Made by a program: the position numbers and the translations under genes | Notes under the pieces: model-generated | Told to the model about the DNA's origin: nothing | Seen by the model: only the letters and a program-made list of their open reading frames with translations | The model's database searches: none | IMG/VR virus record: IMGVR_UViG_3300043772_000927 | Coordinates: 1 to 29,741 of that record | Length of the DNA stretch: 29,741 bases | DNA from: a virus | Strand: one strand, 5' to 3' | Part shown: one piece after another, positions 13,125 to 21,214 of the stretch | How the letters are laid out: each line of letters starts with the position of its first letter | How positions within the stretch are numbered: the stretch's first letter is position 1

Positions 13125-13690
13125 TACAATATTAAAATGCTGTTATTGTACCCATTCTCAAGGAAGTTACCACACATACCTGTGCAAGTAGTTTGAAATT
13201 GATTGATGCATGAGCAGTGATTGAACATAGGTCGCAAGTCAGTATCCATATTAGTGGTACTGATGAATATAGGGAATAGGTTTCGATTAGCTAATAGCCA
13301 TCTGATTAGACGTTGTTCAAAGAATGATGCCTTTTGTGCGTAATGCTCCATCCCAAATGCTACTTCTGAACGAGAAACGCTGGCAGAGTAATCACCATTT
13401 TGAGTTTGAAGACCCTTATTTTTTAATTGATATGTCAAACCAAATACAGCATCCTCTGCACTTCTCCATGCGATAACCGGTTGAATGAATTCAACTAGGT
13501 CAATCTCATCAGGTGTAAGTGTCTGAGCATTGTAAGCACTCAATAAATGGTTGTAGAATGTAGTGCCTAAGATAGGTTGAATTCTCAATGCACTTTGAGT
13601 AGCTATGTATGGGGTTACATCAGTCACATCCACATTGGCTGTGATGGGTGTGTTAGTCTTTAGGTAGGTTTCGGTAATAAAATATAACAT
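13124..13690 (-). CDS. Head-tail connector-like protein, DUF6712 type
   Basis: A 188-aa protein. ETYLKTNTPITANVDVTDVT, YIATQSALRIQPILGTTFYN and IQPVIAWRSAEDAVFGL are the signature segments of DUF6712, a Bacteroidota-phage family of all-helical proteins that lies next to the portal and is thought to complete the head-tail joint. The last 40 residues carry a cysteine cluster (HCSCINQFQTTCTGMCGNF) that might bind a metal. It follows the portal gene with a one-base overlap. Assignment is by pattern and context. Confidence 0.7.
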   Translation of the reverse strand: MLYFITETYLKTNTPITANVDVTDVTPYIATQSALRIQPILGTTFYNHLLSAYNAQTLTPDEIDLVEFIQPVIAWRSAEDAVFGLTYQLKNKGLQTQNGDYSASVSRSEVAFGMEHYAQKASFFEQRLIRWLLANRNLFPIFISTTNMDTDLRPMFNHCSCINQFQTTCTGMCGNFLENGYNNSILIL

Positions 13691-15018
13691 TATACTACAG
13701 GTGTTTGTGCTGCTGCATTGGCAGCTGATTGTGTAACATCTCCACCATCTACAGGTGGTAACGAAGCCAATGCTCTAATCTCATTTATAGTCATAGTCTC
13801 AAGCACCTTAGTAGCTACCAATGGACTCAAGCTATTCAATGCATCATTGGTCTTTGAACTTTCACCTTCAAGCTCTACAATGGTTTCGTTTATGATTTGG
13901 AAGTTATTGATTGTGAACTCAGCAGGAATCTTAGCAATTGTAAGTATCTCTTGAAAGATAGTGACTATTTGTTGACGTAATTCCATCACTACATTCTTTT
14001 CAAATATCACATAGGCTTGCTTGATATCTGACCCATTACCCAAGCTACCTGTGGTACGGATACCCATAAGTATAGGGTCGATAGTATGAGCAAAGCAAAT
14101 CTGCTCAGTATTTAACGCAGATGCTTCATTAAATAGTTTATCATTGCCATTGGTTGGTAGTGATTCAATCTTAGGCAATTGGTCAGCAGAGTTAGCAAAG
14201 AATGCTACTGCCTTACCTGCATTTGCTGCACCTTTTAACCTATCGATAGTTTCTTTAATCATGTGCTTCTCCTCCTCAGACTGAGGTCTTTTCGGGAACA
14301 TCATAGCGAATGAAGGGAACACACTATTTTGGATGTTGCTTTTAGCAAAATATGATAACTCGCCAGAGAGAAATGCAAAATTTAAACAGGAACTATATGT
14401 TGGTATGGGATAATAGTCCTGCCCAACTGACTTGACCTCATATGAATATAGCTGACATTCATCACTACAAGTAATATGGTAAGGCTTAAGCACCTGAGTA
14501 TCGATTCGAGTACTCCAATCATCCGACAAATAGTAGTACTTTCTGCATGGTGATACTCTTACTTTTTCAGGTGAGACGTTTTCAATCTTGATTAGCTTTC
14601 TTTTTTCACCGAAATATAGCTTGAAGTACACACGATTGTGTAGAATTAATTGCTTTGTGACAGCCTTCACGGTGTGCTTTAGGTTTGCTTTCTTTTCGAA
14701 TGCAAACATATCTAACTTTTCTTGTGGTGTTAGCTTATCCGTAGTAAGATTAAATCCACCACCGATTACAGCATTGGTCTTATAGTCAACTATAGCACCA
14801 TGAAGGGGTGAGCTATAGTACATTTGATTAAGCATCTCAGGGTATAGGTTACCCTCACCAAATCTAACCCATGACTCCTGCACATACCTACCATTGACAT
14901 AGGGCAAAGTTAAGTTGCCTCTACCAACAGGTAGAAATGGAGTGCTAAAAGATTGATATCCCTCTACTACTTCAGGGCCTTTCTTATTGTTGTTAATAAA
15001 TCTATCGTACCATGCCAT
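13690..15018 (-). CDS. Portal protein
   Basis: A 442-aa protein with portal features: an N-terminal Gly/Pro-rich start, then RFGEGNLYPEMLNQMYYSSP and LHGAIVDYKTNAVIGGGF, a clip/stem-like middle with KLYFGEKRKLIKIENVSPEK, and a helical part with SEEEKHMIKETIDRLKGAAN. After it come FAHTIDPILMGIRTTGSLG and a long helical end. It would form the dodecameric ring through which TerL pumps DNA. It lies downstream of the capsid gene rather than directly after TerL as in most tailed phages. The C-terminus is Ala/Gln-rich and probably disordered. Confidence 0.88.
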   Translation of the reverse strand: MAWYDRFINNNKKGPEVVEGYQSFSTPFLPVGRGNLTLPYVNGRYVQESWVRFGEGNLYPEMLNQMYYSSPLHGAIVDYKTNAVIGGGFNLTTDKLTPQEKLDMFAFEKKANLKHTVKAVTKQLILHNRVYFKLYFGEKRKLIKIENVSPEKVRVSPCRKYYYLSDDWSTRIDTQVLKPYHITCSDECQLYSYEVKSVGQDYYPIPTYSSCLNFAFLSGELSYFAKSNIQNSVFPSFAMMFPKRPQSEEEKHMIKETIDRLKGAANAGKAVAFFANSADQLPKIESLPTNGNDKLFNEASALNTEQICFAHTIDPILMGIRTTGSLGNGSDIKQAYVIFEKNVVMELRQQIVTIFQEILTIAKIPAEFTINNFQIINETIVELEGESSKTNDALNSLSPLVATKVLETMTINEIRALASLPPVDGGDVTQSAANAAAQTPVV

Positions 15019-15020
15019 AA

Positions 15021-15371
15021 TTAATCATATATTGATGTGCCTGAAGGACCACTAACTACCATCCTACCCTCTTCAATTACTACACCTGTAGTCTGTGCTA
15101 TGCTCAATGGCAAAACAAAAGGTGTAGAGCTTTCATATACCTCGTAAGTGTACTGCCCTTTAAGCAAGGATATATCCGTTGGCTCATCAAGAGTGAATAA
15201 ATTGTATCTCTCAGGGTAAGCACTCGTATCAGCAGAGGTGAATAGCTGTGGTGTGCTGGTAGTGTTCATTTCGTTTGTGAACACAAATAAATAATGTGGT
15301 GTAGTAACATTGGTTACCTCTGATAAGGTAAGCACAAACTGATTAATAACACCTTGATTCAAGTAAATCAC
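15021..15371 (-). CDS. Small structural-region protein (GTG start)
   Basis: A 116-aa beta-rich protein whose start is GTG (reading as Met, then IYLNQGVINQFVLTLSE). HYLFVFTNEM, AYPERYNLFTLDEP and GQYTYEVYES suggest an Ig-like or beta-sandwich fold, typical of small decoration or connector proteins encoded next to the portal in Bacteroidota phages. The function is not known. An ATAATATAGGT motif touches the GTG, and a terminator lies just upstream, so the portal-to-lysis unit seems to start here. Confidence 0.7.
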   Translation of the reverse strand: MIYLNQGVINQFVLTLSEVTNVTTPHYLFVFTNEMNTTSTPQLFTSADTSAYPERYNLFTLDEPTDISLLKGQYTYEVYESSTPFVLPLSIAQTTGVVIEEGRMVVSGPSGTSIYD

Positions 15372-15382
15372 ACCTATATTAT
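15372..15382 (-). promoter_or_regulatory. Start-abutting motif ATAATATAGGT
   Basis: The 11-base motif ends exactly at the GTG start codon at 15371. AACATTTG occurs 13 bases further upstream. One of four identical copies in the window, each touching or within two bases of a structural-gene start. Confidence 0.7.
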
Positions 15383-15404
15383 TTTGATGTTTTCAAATGT
15401 TCAT

Positions 15405-15433
15405 AAAAAAAGCCCTACCATTACAGCAGGGCT
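15405..15433 (-). terminator. Intrinsic terminator after the tail-tube-like gene
   Basis: On the minus strand AGCCCT (15433-15428) and AGGGCT (15416-15411) form a six-base stem with an 11-base loop, followed by seven T residues (15411-15405). It would end the capsid and tail-tube transcript. The next gene has its own start motif 22 bases further on. Confidence 0.85.
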
Positions 15434-15456
15434 AAAATATAGAGAGGTAGAATTGC

Positions 15457-15999
15457 TTATTGTACTCCGATTGCAGCAAGTGCAGCAGGTGCCATATTTA
15501 CCTCATATGCTAGGTACTCATTTTCAGCTACCAAAGTAACTGAATACTTAGAGCCATCAGCTCTAGCTGTTCCTGACCCTTCACCTGTAGCAGATATTTG
15601 AAGGTATGGAAAGTACCAATAGATACCATTAGCATCAAGAATGATAGCTGTTAAGTATTGCTGACCTGCACCAAGGATTTTGATGGCACGAGACTTGGCA
15701 GCCTCACGTCTATGAAATACTAAGTTAATAGTTTGAGTCACGAATGAGCTACCATTAACTAAATCAATAGTGCTATCCTCCGTAAAGTTAGATGTGTTGC
15801 GACGAATGTAGAAGTTTTCGAATAGTACAGGAGGTGTACCTGCAAGAGTGATACCTGTGATTGACCATCCTGCTCCTGCTGATGGGTCAGTCGGAGTAAT
15901 AGAGGCTATCTCATCTTGTTGGTTTATCCAAATACCATAAATACCTCCACTATTATTGTCGCATGATTTTAAAATTGCTTCTAATGCTTGACAAGCCAT
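15457..15999 (-). CDS. Probable major tail (tube) protein
   Basis: A 180-aa protein. The start MACQALEAILKSCDNNSGGI, followed by YGIWINQQDEIASITP, is a type seen in tail-tube proteins of Bacteroidota siphophages. The body is a beta-rich pattern with FTEDSTIDLVNGSSFVTQTI, then RREAAKSRAIKILG, as expected for the tube fold with its long central strand pair and helix. It lies between the capsid gene and portal, fenced by one hairpin on each side, suggesting its level is tuned apart. A head decoration protein is the alternative. Confidence 0.6.
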   Translation of the reverse strand: MACQALEAILKSCDNNSGGIYGIWINQQDEIASITPTDPSAGAGWSITGITLAGTPPVLFENFYIRRNTSNFTEDSTIDLVNGSSFVTQTINLVFHRREAAKSRAIKILGAGQQYLTAIILDANGIYWYFPYLQISATGEGSGTARADGSKYSVTLVAENEYLAYEVNMAPAALAAIGVQ

Positions 16000-16013
16000 G
16001 ATATTAAAGTATT

Positions 16014-16038
16014 AAAGACCCCCCTTGGTAGAGGGGTC
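16014..16038 (-). terminator. Hairpin between capsid and tail-tube genes
   Basis: On the minus strand GACCCC (16038-16033) and GGGGTC (16022-16017) form a stem around a ten-base loop, followed by TTT. The T-run is short, so it may be a leaky terminator or an mRNA-stabilising hairpin that lets capsid mRNA accumulate over the downstream gene. Confidence 0.6.
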
Positions 16039-16048
16039 ATAGTTATTA

Positions 16049-16981
16049 TTATGAGTAGAAAACGATTTCAGAACCATTAACGTATTCGAAACCAATTTTC
16101 ATGTTAGCGCGTGTACGGATGTACGGCTCAGCCACGGTGTCAGCTAAGTTAACAGCACGCAAATCAGATGAATCACCTTCAGCATCGAATGCATAGATAA
16201 GGTTATCTTTCAATGTCCACACGAATGTGTTGTTTGACATACCTGGACATACTACAATTTTAACACCTAAGAAAGTTAAGTTCAAATCTTGAGTGATGTA
16301 AGCTTGAGTGTTACCTGAAGCTACGCCTAATCGGTAGATATTCACCAATTGTGTTGGCATATACAAACGTAGGTCAGCTGTACGAGTTGCAATAGATGCA
16401 GGAAGTAAAGCAAATGCAGCAGATAATTTAGTCTCTAATGTAGAGAAGTTAGCAATTGTACCTGTACCACCATTGATTACCGTGTCGTTAGGGTCAGTTA
16501 AACCTGCTGTCAATTTACGCTCATAACCATCACATAACGCTAATGTAGGGTTTAATGAAGATGTATCACCTTGCCATCTGATTAATTCGATATCACCATT
16601 GATTTTGTTAGCCATCTCACCCCAATAGAATGACATGAAAGAAGCTACTGAGAAATCTCCGTTGCTACCTTTTGTCATTTGCAAAGAAAGGAAAGATTGC
16701 TCTAAATCAAACTGACAAATTTGCGCCATGCTGCTTAAAGCCGTCACGTCAATTTCTTTAGCATTCAAATCATCATTAGGAGCAGTGAAGCTACAAGTAG
16801 ATGGTTGTAAGATGTTACCGAATGTCACGGTAGCTAATTTAGTCTTGTACTTTACACCCGGTAAAGAACGATAGTTGTCAGCAGTATCCTCAGATAAATA
16901 TGCTTGAGAATAAAATGCTTCAGGATTTGCTGCCAATAAAGCAGTCGGGTCGATTTGCAAATCGAATTTTAATTTACGCAT
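16049..16981 (-). CDS. Major capsid protein (HK97-fold type)
   Basis: A 310-aa protein, a normal length for a mature HK97-type capsid subunit without a long delta domain. The order fits: an N-terminal arm (LQIDPTALLAANPEAFY), an E-loop-like region with FGNILQPSTCSFTAPND, a spine helix near FLSLQMTKGSNGDFSVASF, and the A-domain with ADLRLYMPTQLVNIYRLG and VWTLKDNLIYAFDAEGD. It follows the protease/scaffold gene after three bases. The call rests on context plus this layout. Confidence 0.82.
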   Translation of the reverse strand: MRKLKFDLQIDPTALLAANPEAFYSQAYLSEDTADNYRSLPGVKYKTKLATVTFGNILQPSTCSFTAPNDDLNAKEIDVTALSSMAQICQFDLEQSFLSLQMTKGSNGDFSVASFMSFYWGEMANKINGDIELIRWQGDTSSLNPTLALCDGYERKLTAGLTDPNDTVINGGTGTIANFSTLETKLSAAFALLPASIATRTADLRLYMPTQLVNIYRLGVASGNTQAYITQDLNLTFLGVKIVVCPGMSNNTFVWTLKDNLIYAFDAEGDSSDLRAVNLADTVAEPYIRTRANMKIGFEYVNGSEIVFYS

Positions 16982-16983
16982 GA

Positions 16984-17940
16984 TTATTTATTTATAAATT
17001 TGTTTACATTAGAAAATCTTTGTTGTGCGCTCAAAGCCACAGCCTCACTCATCTCCACTTCGTCTTCAATTTCAGTTGTCATTACTTCCTCTAACTGATT
17101 TTTAATCTCAGCTATCATAGCAAGTAATGCATTTAATTGCTCATCCATTACAGGTCTAACTATAGCAAGAATAGCCTCTGCATCAGCTGTAGGGTCAATT
17201 GCCATTGTTTGCTCCTCGGCAGGTACTTCTTCTTCAACGATTGTTTCTTCTAGTGCCACCTCTTCAGAGGCTTCCACTACTTCGGCATCACGAATCTCAG
17301 TAATTTCTCCGTCAACTACAACGTAGATTTTACCCTCGATTAGATGCTCTCCATCAGGTAATTTATTCATGTTTATTTTATTTGGTTGCTCTTTTAATTT
17401 CATTCCAAGGTAGCCTTCAATGCTGAATCCGATTTGCTCTTGTGCTACTAGCTCAGCATAGTACTCTTTGTCAGTTACCTGAGCTGTTACCATTAGTGTA
17501 CCCTCAGGTACTTCAATACCAAATGATGAATAGGCTTTGTCCTCCAATGGAGTATCTACTATCCAAGCCTCAAGGACATAGGCAGGCACGGTTTTCGATT
17601 GGTCGTGTTCTAAATTAAATAGGTCACGATTAACCATCTGCTTCATGAACTTGCCATGAATTTTCTCTATTTCCTCCTTGGTAAATTTTACATTATACTC
17701 CTCTTTAGTATCTTCATCAAATCGATAAATTTCCATTGGAATTAAAGCAGGTGCAGTGATACGATACTTTAGCTCATCCGAAAAGAATAAAGGCTTAGCC
17801 TGAGAATTAAATGAAAATCCTTTAATTTTTATGGCAGGAGTAGCTGTGAATGCTATTTGCTCAATTCCTAAATCTTGCCCATTTTCAGCGTACTCAGGGT
17901 CAATAGTAATTTTGTAGGTTGGAATATTTTTTTTAGCCAT
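16984..17940 (-). CDS. XkdF-like prohead protease fused to scaffold region
   Basis: A 318-aa protein. Residues about 85-180 match the XkdF-type serine protease: NRDLFNLEHDQSKTVPAYVL with the candidate catalytic His, EAWIVDTPLEDKAYSSFGIE, and EQIGFSIEGYLGMKLK with the candidate Ser. Residues about 218-318 form an acidic, Glu-rich stretch (EEVALEETIVEEEVPAEEQT) and a helical part (MDEQLNALLAMIAEIKNQLE) typical of a scaffold that is cut away. It would shape and mature the prohead, and it sits directly before the capsid gene. Confidence 0.85.
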   Translation of the reverse strand: MAKKNIPTYKITIDPEYAENGQDLGIEQIAFTATPAIKIKGFSFNSQAKPLFFSDELKYRITAPALIPMEIYRFDEDTKEEYNVKFTKEEIEKIHGKFMKQMVNRDLFNLEHDQSKTVPAYVLEAWIVDTPLEDKAYSSFGIEVPEGTLMVTAQVTDKEYYAELVAQEQIGFSIEGYLGMKLKEQPNKINMNKLPDGEHLIEGKIYVVVDGEITEIRDAEVVEASEEVALEETIVEEEVPAEEQTMAIDPTADAEAILAIVRPVMDEQLNALLAMIAEIKNQLEEVMTTEIEDEVEMSEAVALSAQQRFSNVNKFINK

Positions 17941-17942
17941 CT

Positions 17943-17953
17943 ACCTATATTAT
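17943..17953 (-). promoter_or_regulatory. Start-proximal motif ATAATATAGGT before the protease gene
   Basis: Same 11 bases as at 15372, 21186 and 28173, here separated from the ATG at 17940 by two bases. It lies in the 44-base space shared with the divergent plus-strand gene. Confidence 0.65.
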
Positions 17954-17961
17954 ATTTTTCA

Positions 17962-17969
17962 TATATTTG
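17962..17969 (+). promoter_or_regulatory. Candidate -7 element for the plus-strand genes
   Basis: TATATTTG matches TAnnTTTG 15 bases before the ATG at 17985. No -33 element is seen at normal spacing, so this is a weak call. It faces away from the ATAATATAGGT motif in the same 44 bases, making the spot a possible divergent promoter. Confidence 0.4.
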
Positions 17970-17984
17970 TTCAAATTTTAAAAC

Positions 17985-18533
17985 ATGATAACTATTTTAA
18001 ACAAGGAGATTCCTAACCAACTTGAAGAGCTAACCATTGAGCAATTTGAAGCTATTACTGATATTAATAATAATCATGAACTCGACCCAATTGATAAACA
18101 CCTTCAGGTGTTTGCTTACCTTGGGATACCTGAGAGTGAGTTTTGGGACTATGATGTTGCTGAGTTTGTAGGGATGGTAAAACAATTTAACTCAGCAGAA
18201 CGAAAAGACTACCCGGTAGTTGAAGAGCTTGAGATTGAGGGCTACACATACAAGGCACAAATGAAACTCACAGTGCGTGATACTAAATTGATTGAAAAGA
18301 TAACATTAAAAAAAGAGAAAGGATATATCTCTGAGATGTTGGCTGTGATGTTTAAACGTACTGACCTTACACCAGCAGAACATTACACTGATGCACATAT
18401 TAATCATAAAGCAAAACTTATACGTAAATTGAATGCAGCTATATCCATTCCATACGTTATGTTTATCGCACAAAAAATAGGACAACAAGCCAATGACCAA
18501 GCTTCCGAAGCAGTGGAGTCAAGTAACTCTTGA
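17985..18533 (+). CDS. Tail-assembly-chaperone-like protein, first paralogue
   Basis: A 182-aa protein, the first of two rightward genes. The start LEELTIEQFEAITDINNNHE is followed by VFAYLGIPESEFWDYDVAEF and later KLTVRDTKLIEKITLKKEKG and ISEMLAVMFKRTDLTPAEHY. This order matches tail-chaperone-like proteins that in Bacteroidota phages lie near the tape measure. It aligns by eye with the next gene in its first 60 residues (LT-EQF-...-P-E...D), so the two look like paralogues. It lies opposite to all neighbouring virion genes. Confidence 0.6.
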   Translation: MITILNKEIPNQLEELTIEQFEAITDINNNHELDPIDKHLQVFAYLGIPESEFWDYDVAEFVGMVKQFNSAERKDYPVVEELEIEGYTYKAQMKLTVRDTKLIEKITLKKEKGYISEMLAVMFKRTDLTPAEHYTDAHINHKAKLIRKLNAAISIPYVMFIAQKIGQQANDQASEAVESSNS

Positions 18534-19233
18534 GCAATTTATTGATTTTAGTAGAATAGATAAAGAGCAGGGAGCTTACCACTATAATAGTGAGGCTATC
18601 TCTATTTTATCCGATGAGCCTATTGAAATCGTTGAAGAGCTTGATGTAGATGAGTTAGCAGAACTTGTTAGTGAAGCTAAATGGTGTACGGCTGAGCCAT
18701 CAAAAAAATACAAGCATGAGTTGTTAGGGATGAAATTAAAACCATTCAGCAAGTTAACGCTGTACGAATATATTGACCTTGACTATTACGTCAGCAATGG
18801 ATACATTGTGAATCTTGATAAGATATGCGCTATCTCTTATCGGCAAAGTAGAGATAATGAATGGGGTGAGGAGATACTTGAGCCTTATGATTATGACTGC
18901 ACCATTAGAGCAGAAAAATTTTACGACCTACCTATCACTGATGTTTATGGTATTATTCATGAGTTCCTGAAGTTCAGAGATAACTTCCTTAAGAATTATG
19001 AGAATCTATTTAGTGGTGAACTTGATGAGGAGCTAACCGATGAGGAACGTCAAGATATGGACCCCGATGAGATAAAAGAAATTGAGAAGGAGCAAAAACA
19101 AGCGAAGTGGTCTTGGGAACAAACCATCTACTCATTGACCAATGGTGATATCACAAAGAGTGATAAGGTAGGTAACTTACCACTCATCTATGTGTTTAAT
19201 ATTATTTCAATGAAGAAAGAACTAGACATCTAG
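18493..19233 (+). CDS. Tail-assembly-chaperone-like protein, second paralogue
   Basis: A 246-aa protein overlapping the first paralogue by 41 bases in the +1 frame. WSQVTLEQFIDFSRIDKEQG, then LKPFSKLTLYEYIDLDYYVS, ILEPYDYDCTIRAEKFYDLP and VYGIIHEFLKFRDNFLKNYE are the typical segments of these proteins; the end is acidic (EELTDEERQDMDPDEIKEIE). A TAG lies five codons before its ATG in frame, so it is made by re-initiation and not by a frameshift. Chaperones of this type coat the tape measure during tail assembly. It meets the next minus-strand gene tail to tail with a 12-base overlap. Confidence 0.65.
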   Translation: MTKLPKQWSQVTLEQFIDFSRIDKEQGAYHYNSEAISILSDEPIEIVEELDVDELAELVSEAKWCTAEPSKKYKHELLGMKLKPFSKLTLYEYIDLDYYVSNGYIVNLDKICAISYRQSRDNEWGEEILEPYDYDCTIRAEKFYDLPITDVYGIIHEFLKFRDNFLKNYENLFSGELDEELTDEERQDMDPDEIKEIEKEQKQAKWSWEQTIYSLTNGDITKSDKVGNLPLIYVFNIISMKKELDI

Positions 19234-19692
19234 GGGAAACCCAGGAGTAAATCCTGCAGGAGGGTCTAGTGCCTCAAATGTGTATACTAATTTATATTGT
19301 TTTTCAAGCACTTCAACAGCCTGTACTAATGGGTAGTTTTTTGTTATCCATTCAGTATACTGCTGATAAATCTCAGCAACAAGCCCTGCCTCCATTAACG
19401 CATCAGTAAATTGTGCAACGAAATCTCTAGGAGCTATAGAGCCACCATTAGGTCCATAGGCATTAGCTGTTTGTGGAACGCCATTGTTCAGGAATATAAA
19501 GTAATACATGGCTACTATTTGTATCTCCAACTTTTGGAAGCCTGTGACCTTGGCATTGATACGCACACTTTCTACCAATGTACCTTCACCATCTGCTACT
19601 TCATTTCTAATAATTCTCTTGAGAATTGTAGCCATCTTTCTCCTAGTCGGATAAAGCACATTGAACTCACCTGTATTTGCGTATCTAGCCAT
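19222..19692 (-). CDS. Tail-completion-like protein (HK97 gp10-like)
   Basis: A 156-aa protein. MATILKRIIRNEVADGEGTL, VESVRINAKVTGFQKLEIQI and FIFLNNGVPQTAN, then APRDFVAQFTDALME resemble neck or tail-completion proteins, which have a helix, a long beta-hairpin and the final PRDF turn. They close the head-tail or tail end in siphophages. The weak similarity makes this tentative; position among tail genes supports it. The end overlaps the convergent chaperone gene by 12 bases. Confidence 0.5.
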   Translation of the reverse strand: MARYANTGEFNVLYPTRRKMATILKRIIRNEVADGEGTLVESVRINAKVTGFQKLEIQIVAMYYFIFLNNGVPQTANAYGPNGGSIAPRDFVAQFTDALMEAGLVAEIYQQYTEWITKNYPLVQAVEVLEKQYKLVYTFEALDPPAGFTPGFPLDV

Positions 19693-19828
19693 TGATTAAT
19701 TCTTTATATATTTCCATTGTATCATCTACAAGAATGATACCCTTATCAGTTGGTACATGAATCTGCGTATCACTTACCATCTCAATGGGGCCAATGATTG
19801 TGTACTCTATTCCGTTGTGATTAAACAT
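19685..19828 (-). CDS. 47-aa protein between fibre-like and completion genes
   Basis: Encodes MFNHNGIEYTIIGPIEMVSD and continues with a beta-like pattern and an acidic helix ending KELING. It overlaps the gene before and after by eight bases each and fills a 128-base gap. The size and fold suggest a small structural or assembly protein; no family is known to me. Confidence 0.65.
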   Translation of the reverse strand: MFNHNGIEYTIIGPIEMVSDTQIHVPTDKGIILVDDTMEIYKELING

Positions 19829-21185
19829 ATGCAAATACTTTAAATAAATTAATGTTAGCTACATCGGTTGCTTGTTGACATTGCATTGTAAATAGAATGT
19901 AATTATTTACAGTATAGTTGAATGCTACGTTAAGAGCAGGGCCTGTAGTATAATCTGAGAATGCAGCATTAGCATAGCTAGTTAAGTTGGTACCATTGTA
20001 GCTAAAATTACGTTCAACTAATCCTAAGAACTGAGTACCTCCTCCATTCATTGTAAAAGTAGTATTGAATAAAGTAGCACCTGTTAAGCTGTTGGTAGTA
20101 TTAAAATAAATACGACCATATAGCTGCCCTAGGTTACCACTTTGTCGGAACATTCTAAATTGTATTTGGAGTATATTGTTAAGGCTTAAAGTATTTGCAG
20201 GTATCAATAGTGAGTGACATACAGTAAGAGTGGTTCCTGTTGTTGTGGTACCTAGGTAACCACTCCATCCTAATAACTTAGGACCTATGTTCACATTCCC
20301 ACTACCTAGCAATGAGTTGCCATTAACGGTCTTTATGTTGGTACCTGATACCAATGCTGCTTGCTTACCATTGAACGCACTCCAATCGGTAGTACTCAAT
20401 GCACCCCTAGTTGTAGCCGATGCTGTTGGTATATTGAACTCATGATTACTACCACTTGACACAACGTTGAAGTCAGTACCTGTGGTGCCTGTGCTAATGG
20501 TCTGAACATCCGCACTCAATCCATTCAATGCAGTGATTCCTGTGCCTGCTATGATACCTGCTTGCTGTGTTACGGTGAATATAGCAGATGCTGCAGATGG
20601 AGGAGGTAAGCTACCGGGATAGTAGTGCAAGGTAACCTGTGTGCTAGTTGCACTCCAATACAGCTCGTAATAATCACCACCTACTGCATCAAGTAAATAG
20701 TTCCATGATGGGAGGCAATGACCAGGTGTACCACCATGAGATGCAATAACAGCTACAAAGCCTGCACTGCCTAATACATCCGAGCCATTTTTTCTAAGCC
20801 ATATTGTTACATCATGCTCTTGGCTATCTACATTTTGAAATTGAAATGAGAATTGTAGGTTATATATTCCTGTGTTAGCTATGGTTATCTCAGTATCACT
20901 GTTAACTGTTACCCCATTGCTGAAGTCCATTGTCCTGAACTTAACAGGCTGACCTACATTCACTACAGCTAATGGCTGACTAATGTTATCCTGGTACATT
21001 GCATAGTAACCTACACCACCACCACCACCACCTGCACCATCGATTATTTGTTGACCGGTGATAACAGTGTTAGTAGGTACTCCACCTGACATCATTGTAC
21101 ATTCAATCAAGTCAGTAGGCTGTAAATTTCCTGTGTGAGGTGTGAGGGTTGGCCTCCAATCTCCCCACCATAAAGGTGAACTCAT
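19821..21185 (-). CDS. Tail-fibre-like, receptor-binding candidate
   Basis: A 454-aa protein in modules. After a conserved-looking start (WWGDWRPTLTPHTGNLQPTD) comes a Gly-rich hinge (GAGGGGGGVGYY near residue 50). A C1q/TNF-like beta part follows (about 60-215: QPVKFRTMDFSNGVTV, GIYNLQFSFQFQNV), then fibre repeats (RGALSTTDWSAFNGKQAALV and NGNSLLGSGNVNIG near 270-300) and a second beta part to the end. Fibre repeats of this kind are typical of phage tail fibres. It lies downstream of the tape measure and likely contacts the host surface. Confidence 0.7.
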   Translation of the reverse strand: MSSPLWWGDWRPTLTPHTGNLQPTDLIECTMMSGGVPTNTVITGQQIIDGAGGGGGGVGYYAMYQDNISQPLAVVNVGQPVKFRTMDFSNGVTVNSDTEITIANTGIYNLQFSFQFQNVDSQEHDVTIWLRKNGSDVLGSAGFVAVIASHGGTPGHCLPSWNYLLDAVGGDYYELYWSATSTQVTLHYYPGSLPPPSAASAIFTVTQQAGIIAGTGITALNGLSADVQTISTGTTGTDFNVVSSGSNHEFNIPTASATTRGALSTTDWSAFNGKQAALVSGTNIKTVNGNSLLGSGNVNIGPKLLGWSGYLGTTTTGTTLTVCHSLLIPANTLSLNNILQIQFRMFRQSGNLGQLYGRIYFNTTNSLTGATLFNTTFTMNGGGTQFLGLVERNFSYNGTNLTSYANAAFSDYTTGPALNVAFNYTVNNYILFTMQCQQATDVANINLFKVFAYV

Positions 21186-21196
21186 ACCTATATTAT
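21186..21196 (-). promoter_or_regulatory. Start-abutting motif ATAATATAGGT before the fibre gene
   Basis: Identical 11 bases end exactly at the ATG at 21185, inside a 29-base gap. AACATTTC occurs 13 bases upstream, matching the copy before 15371 in seven of eight bases. Confidence 0.7.
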
Positions 21197-21214
21197 CCTA
21201 GACCTCCGAAATGT

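Noticed and set aside
13718-13954. Plus-strand frames opposite the portal and other virion genes
   Set aside because: They are antisense to strongly supported genes and have no family resemblance.
18460-18500. Programmed frameshift joining the two plus-strand genes
   Set aside because: The second frame has a TAG five codons before its ATG, and the shift would need +1 with no convincing slippery site. An A-run at 18473 is present but leads into the stop.
19233-19275. TCCTGCAGGA palindrome and GGGG/CCC run after the plus-strand genes as a terminator
   Set aside because: There is no T-run on either strand and the sequence codes for the end of the tail-completion-like protein.
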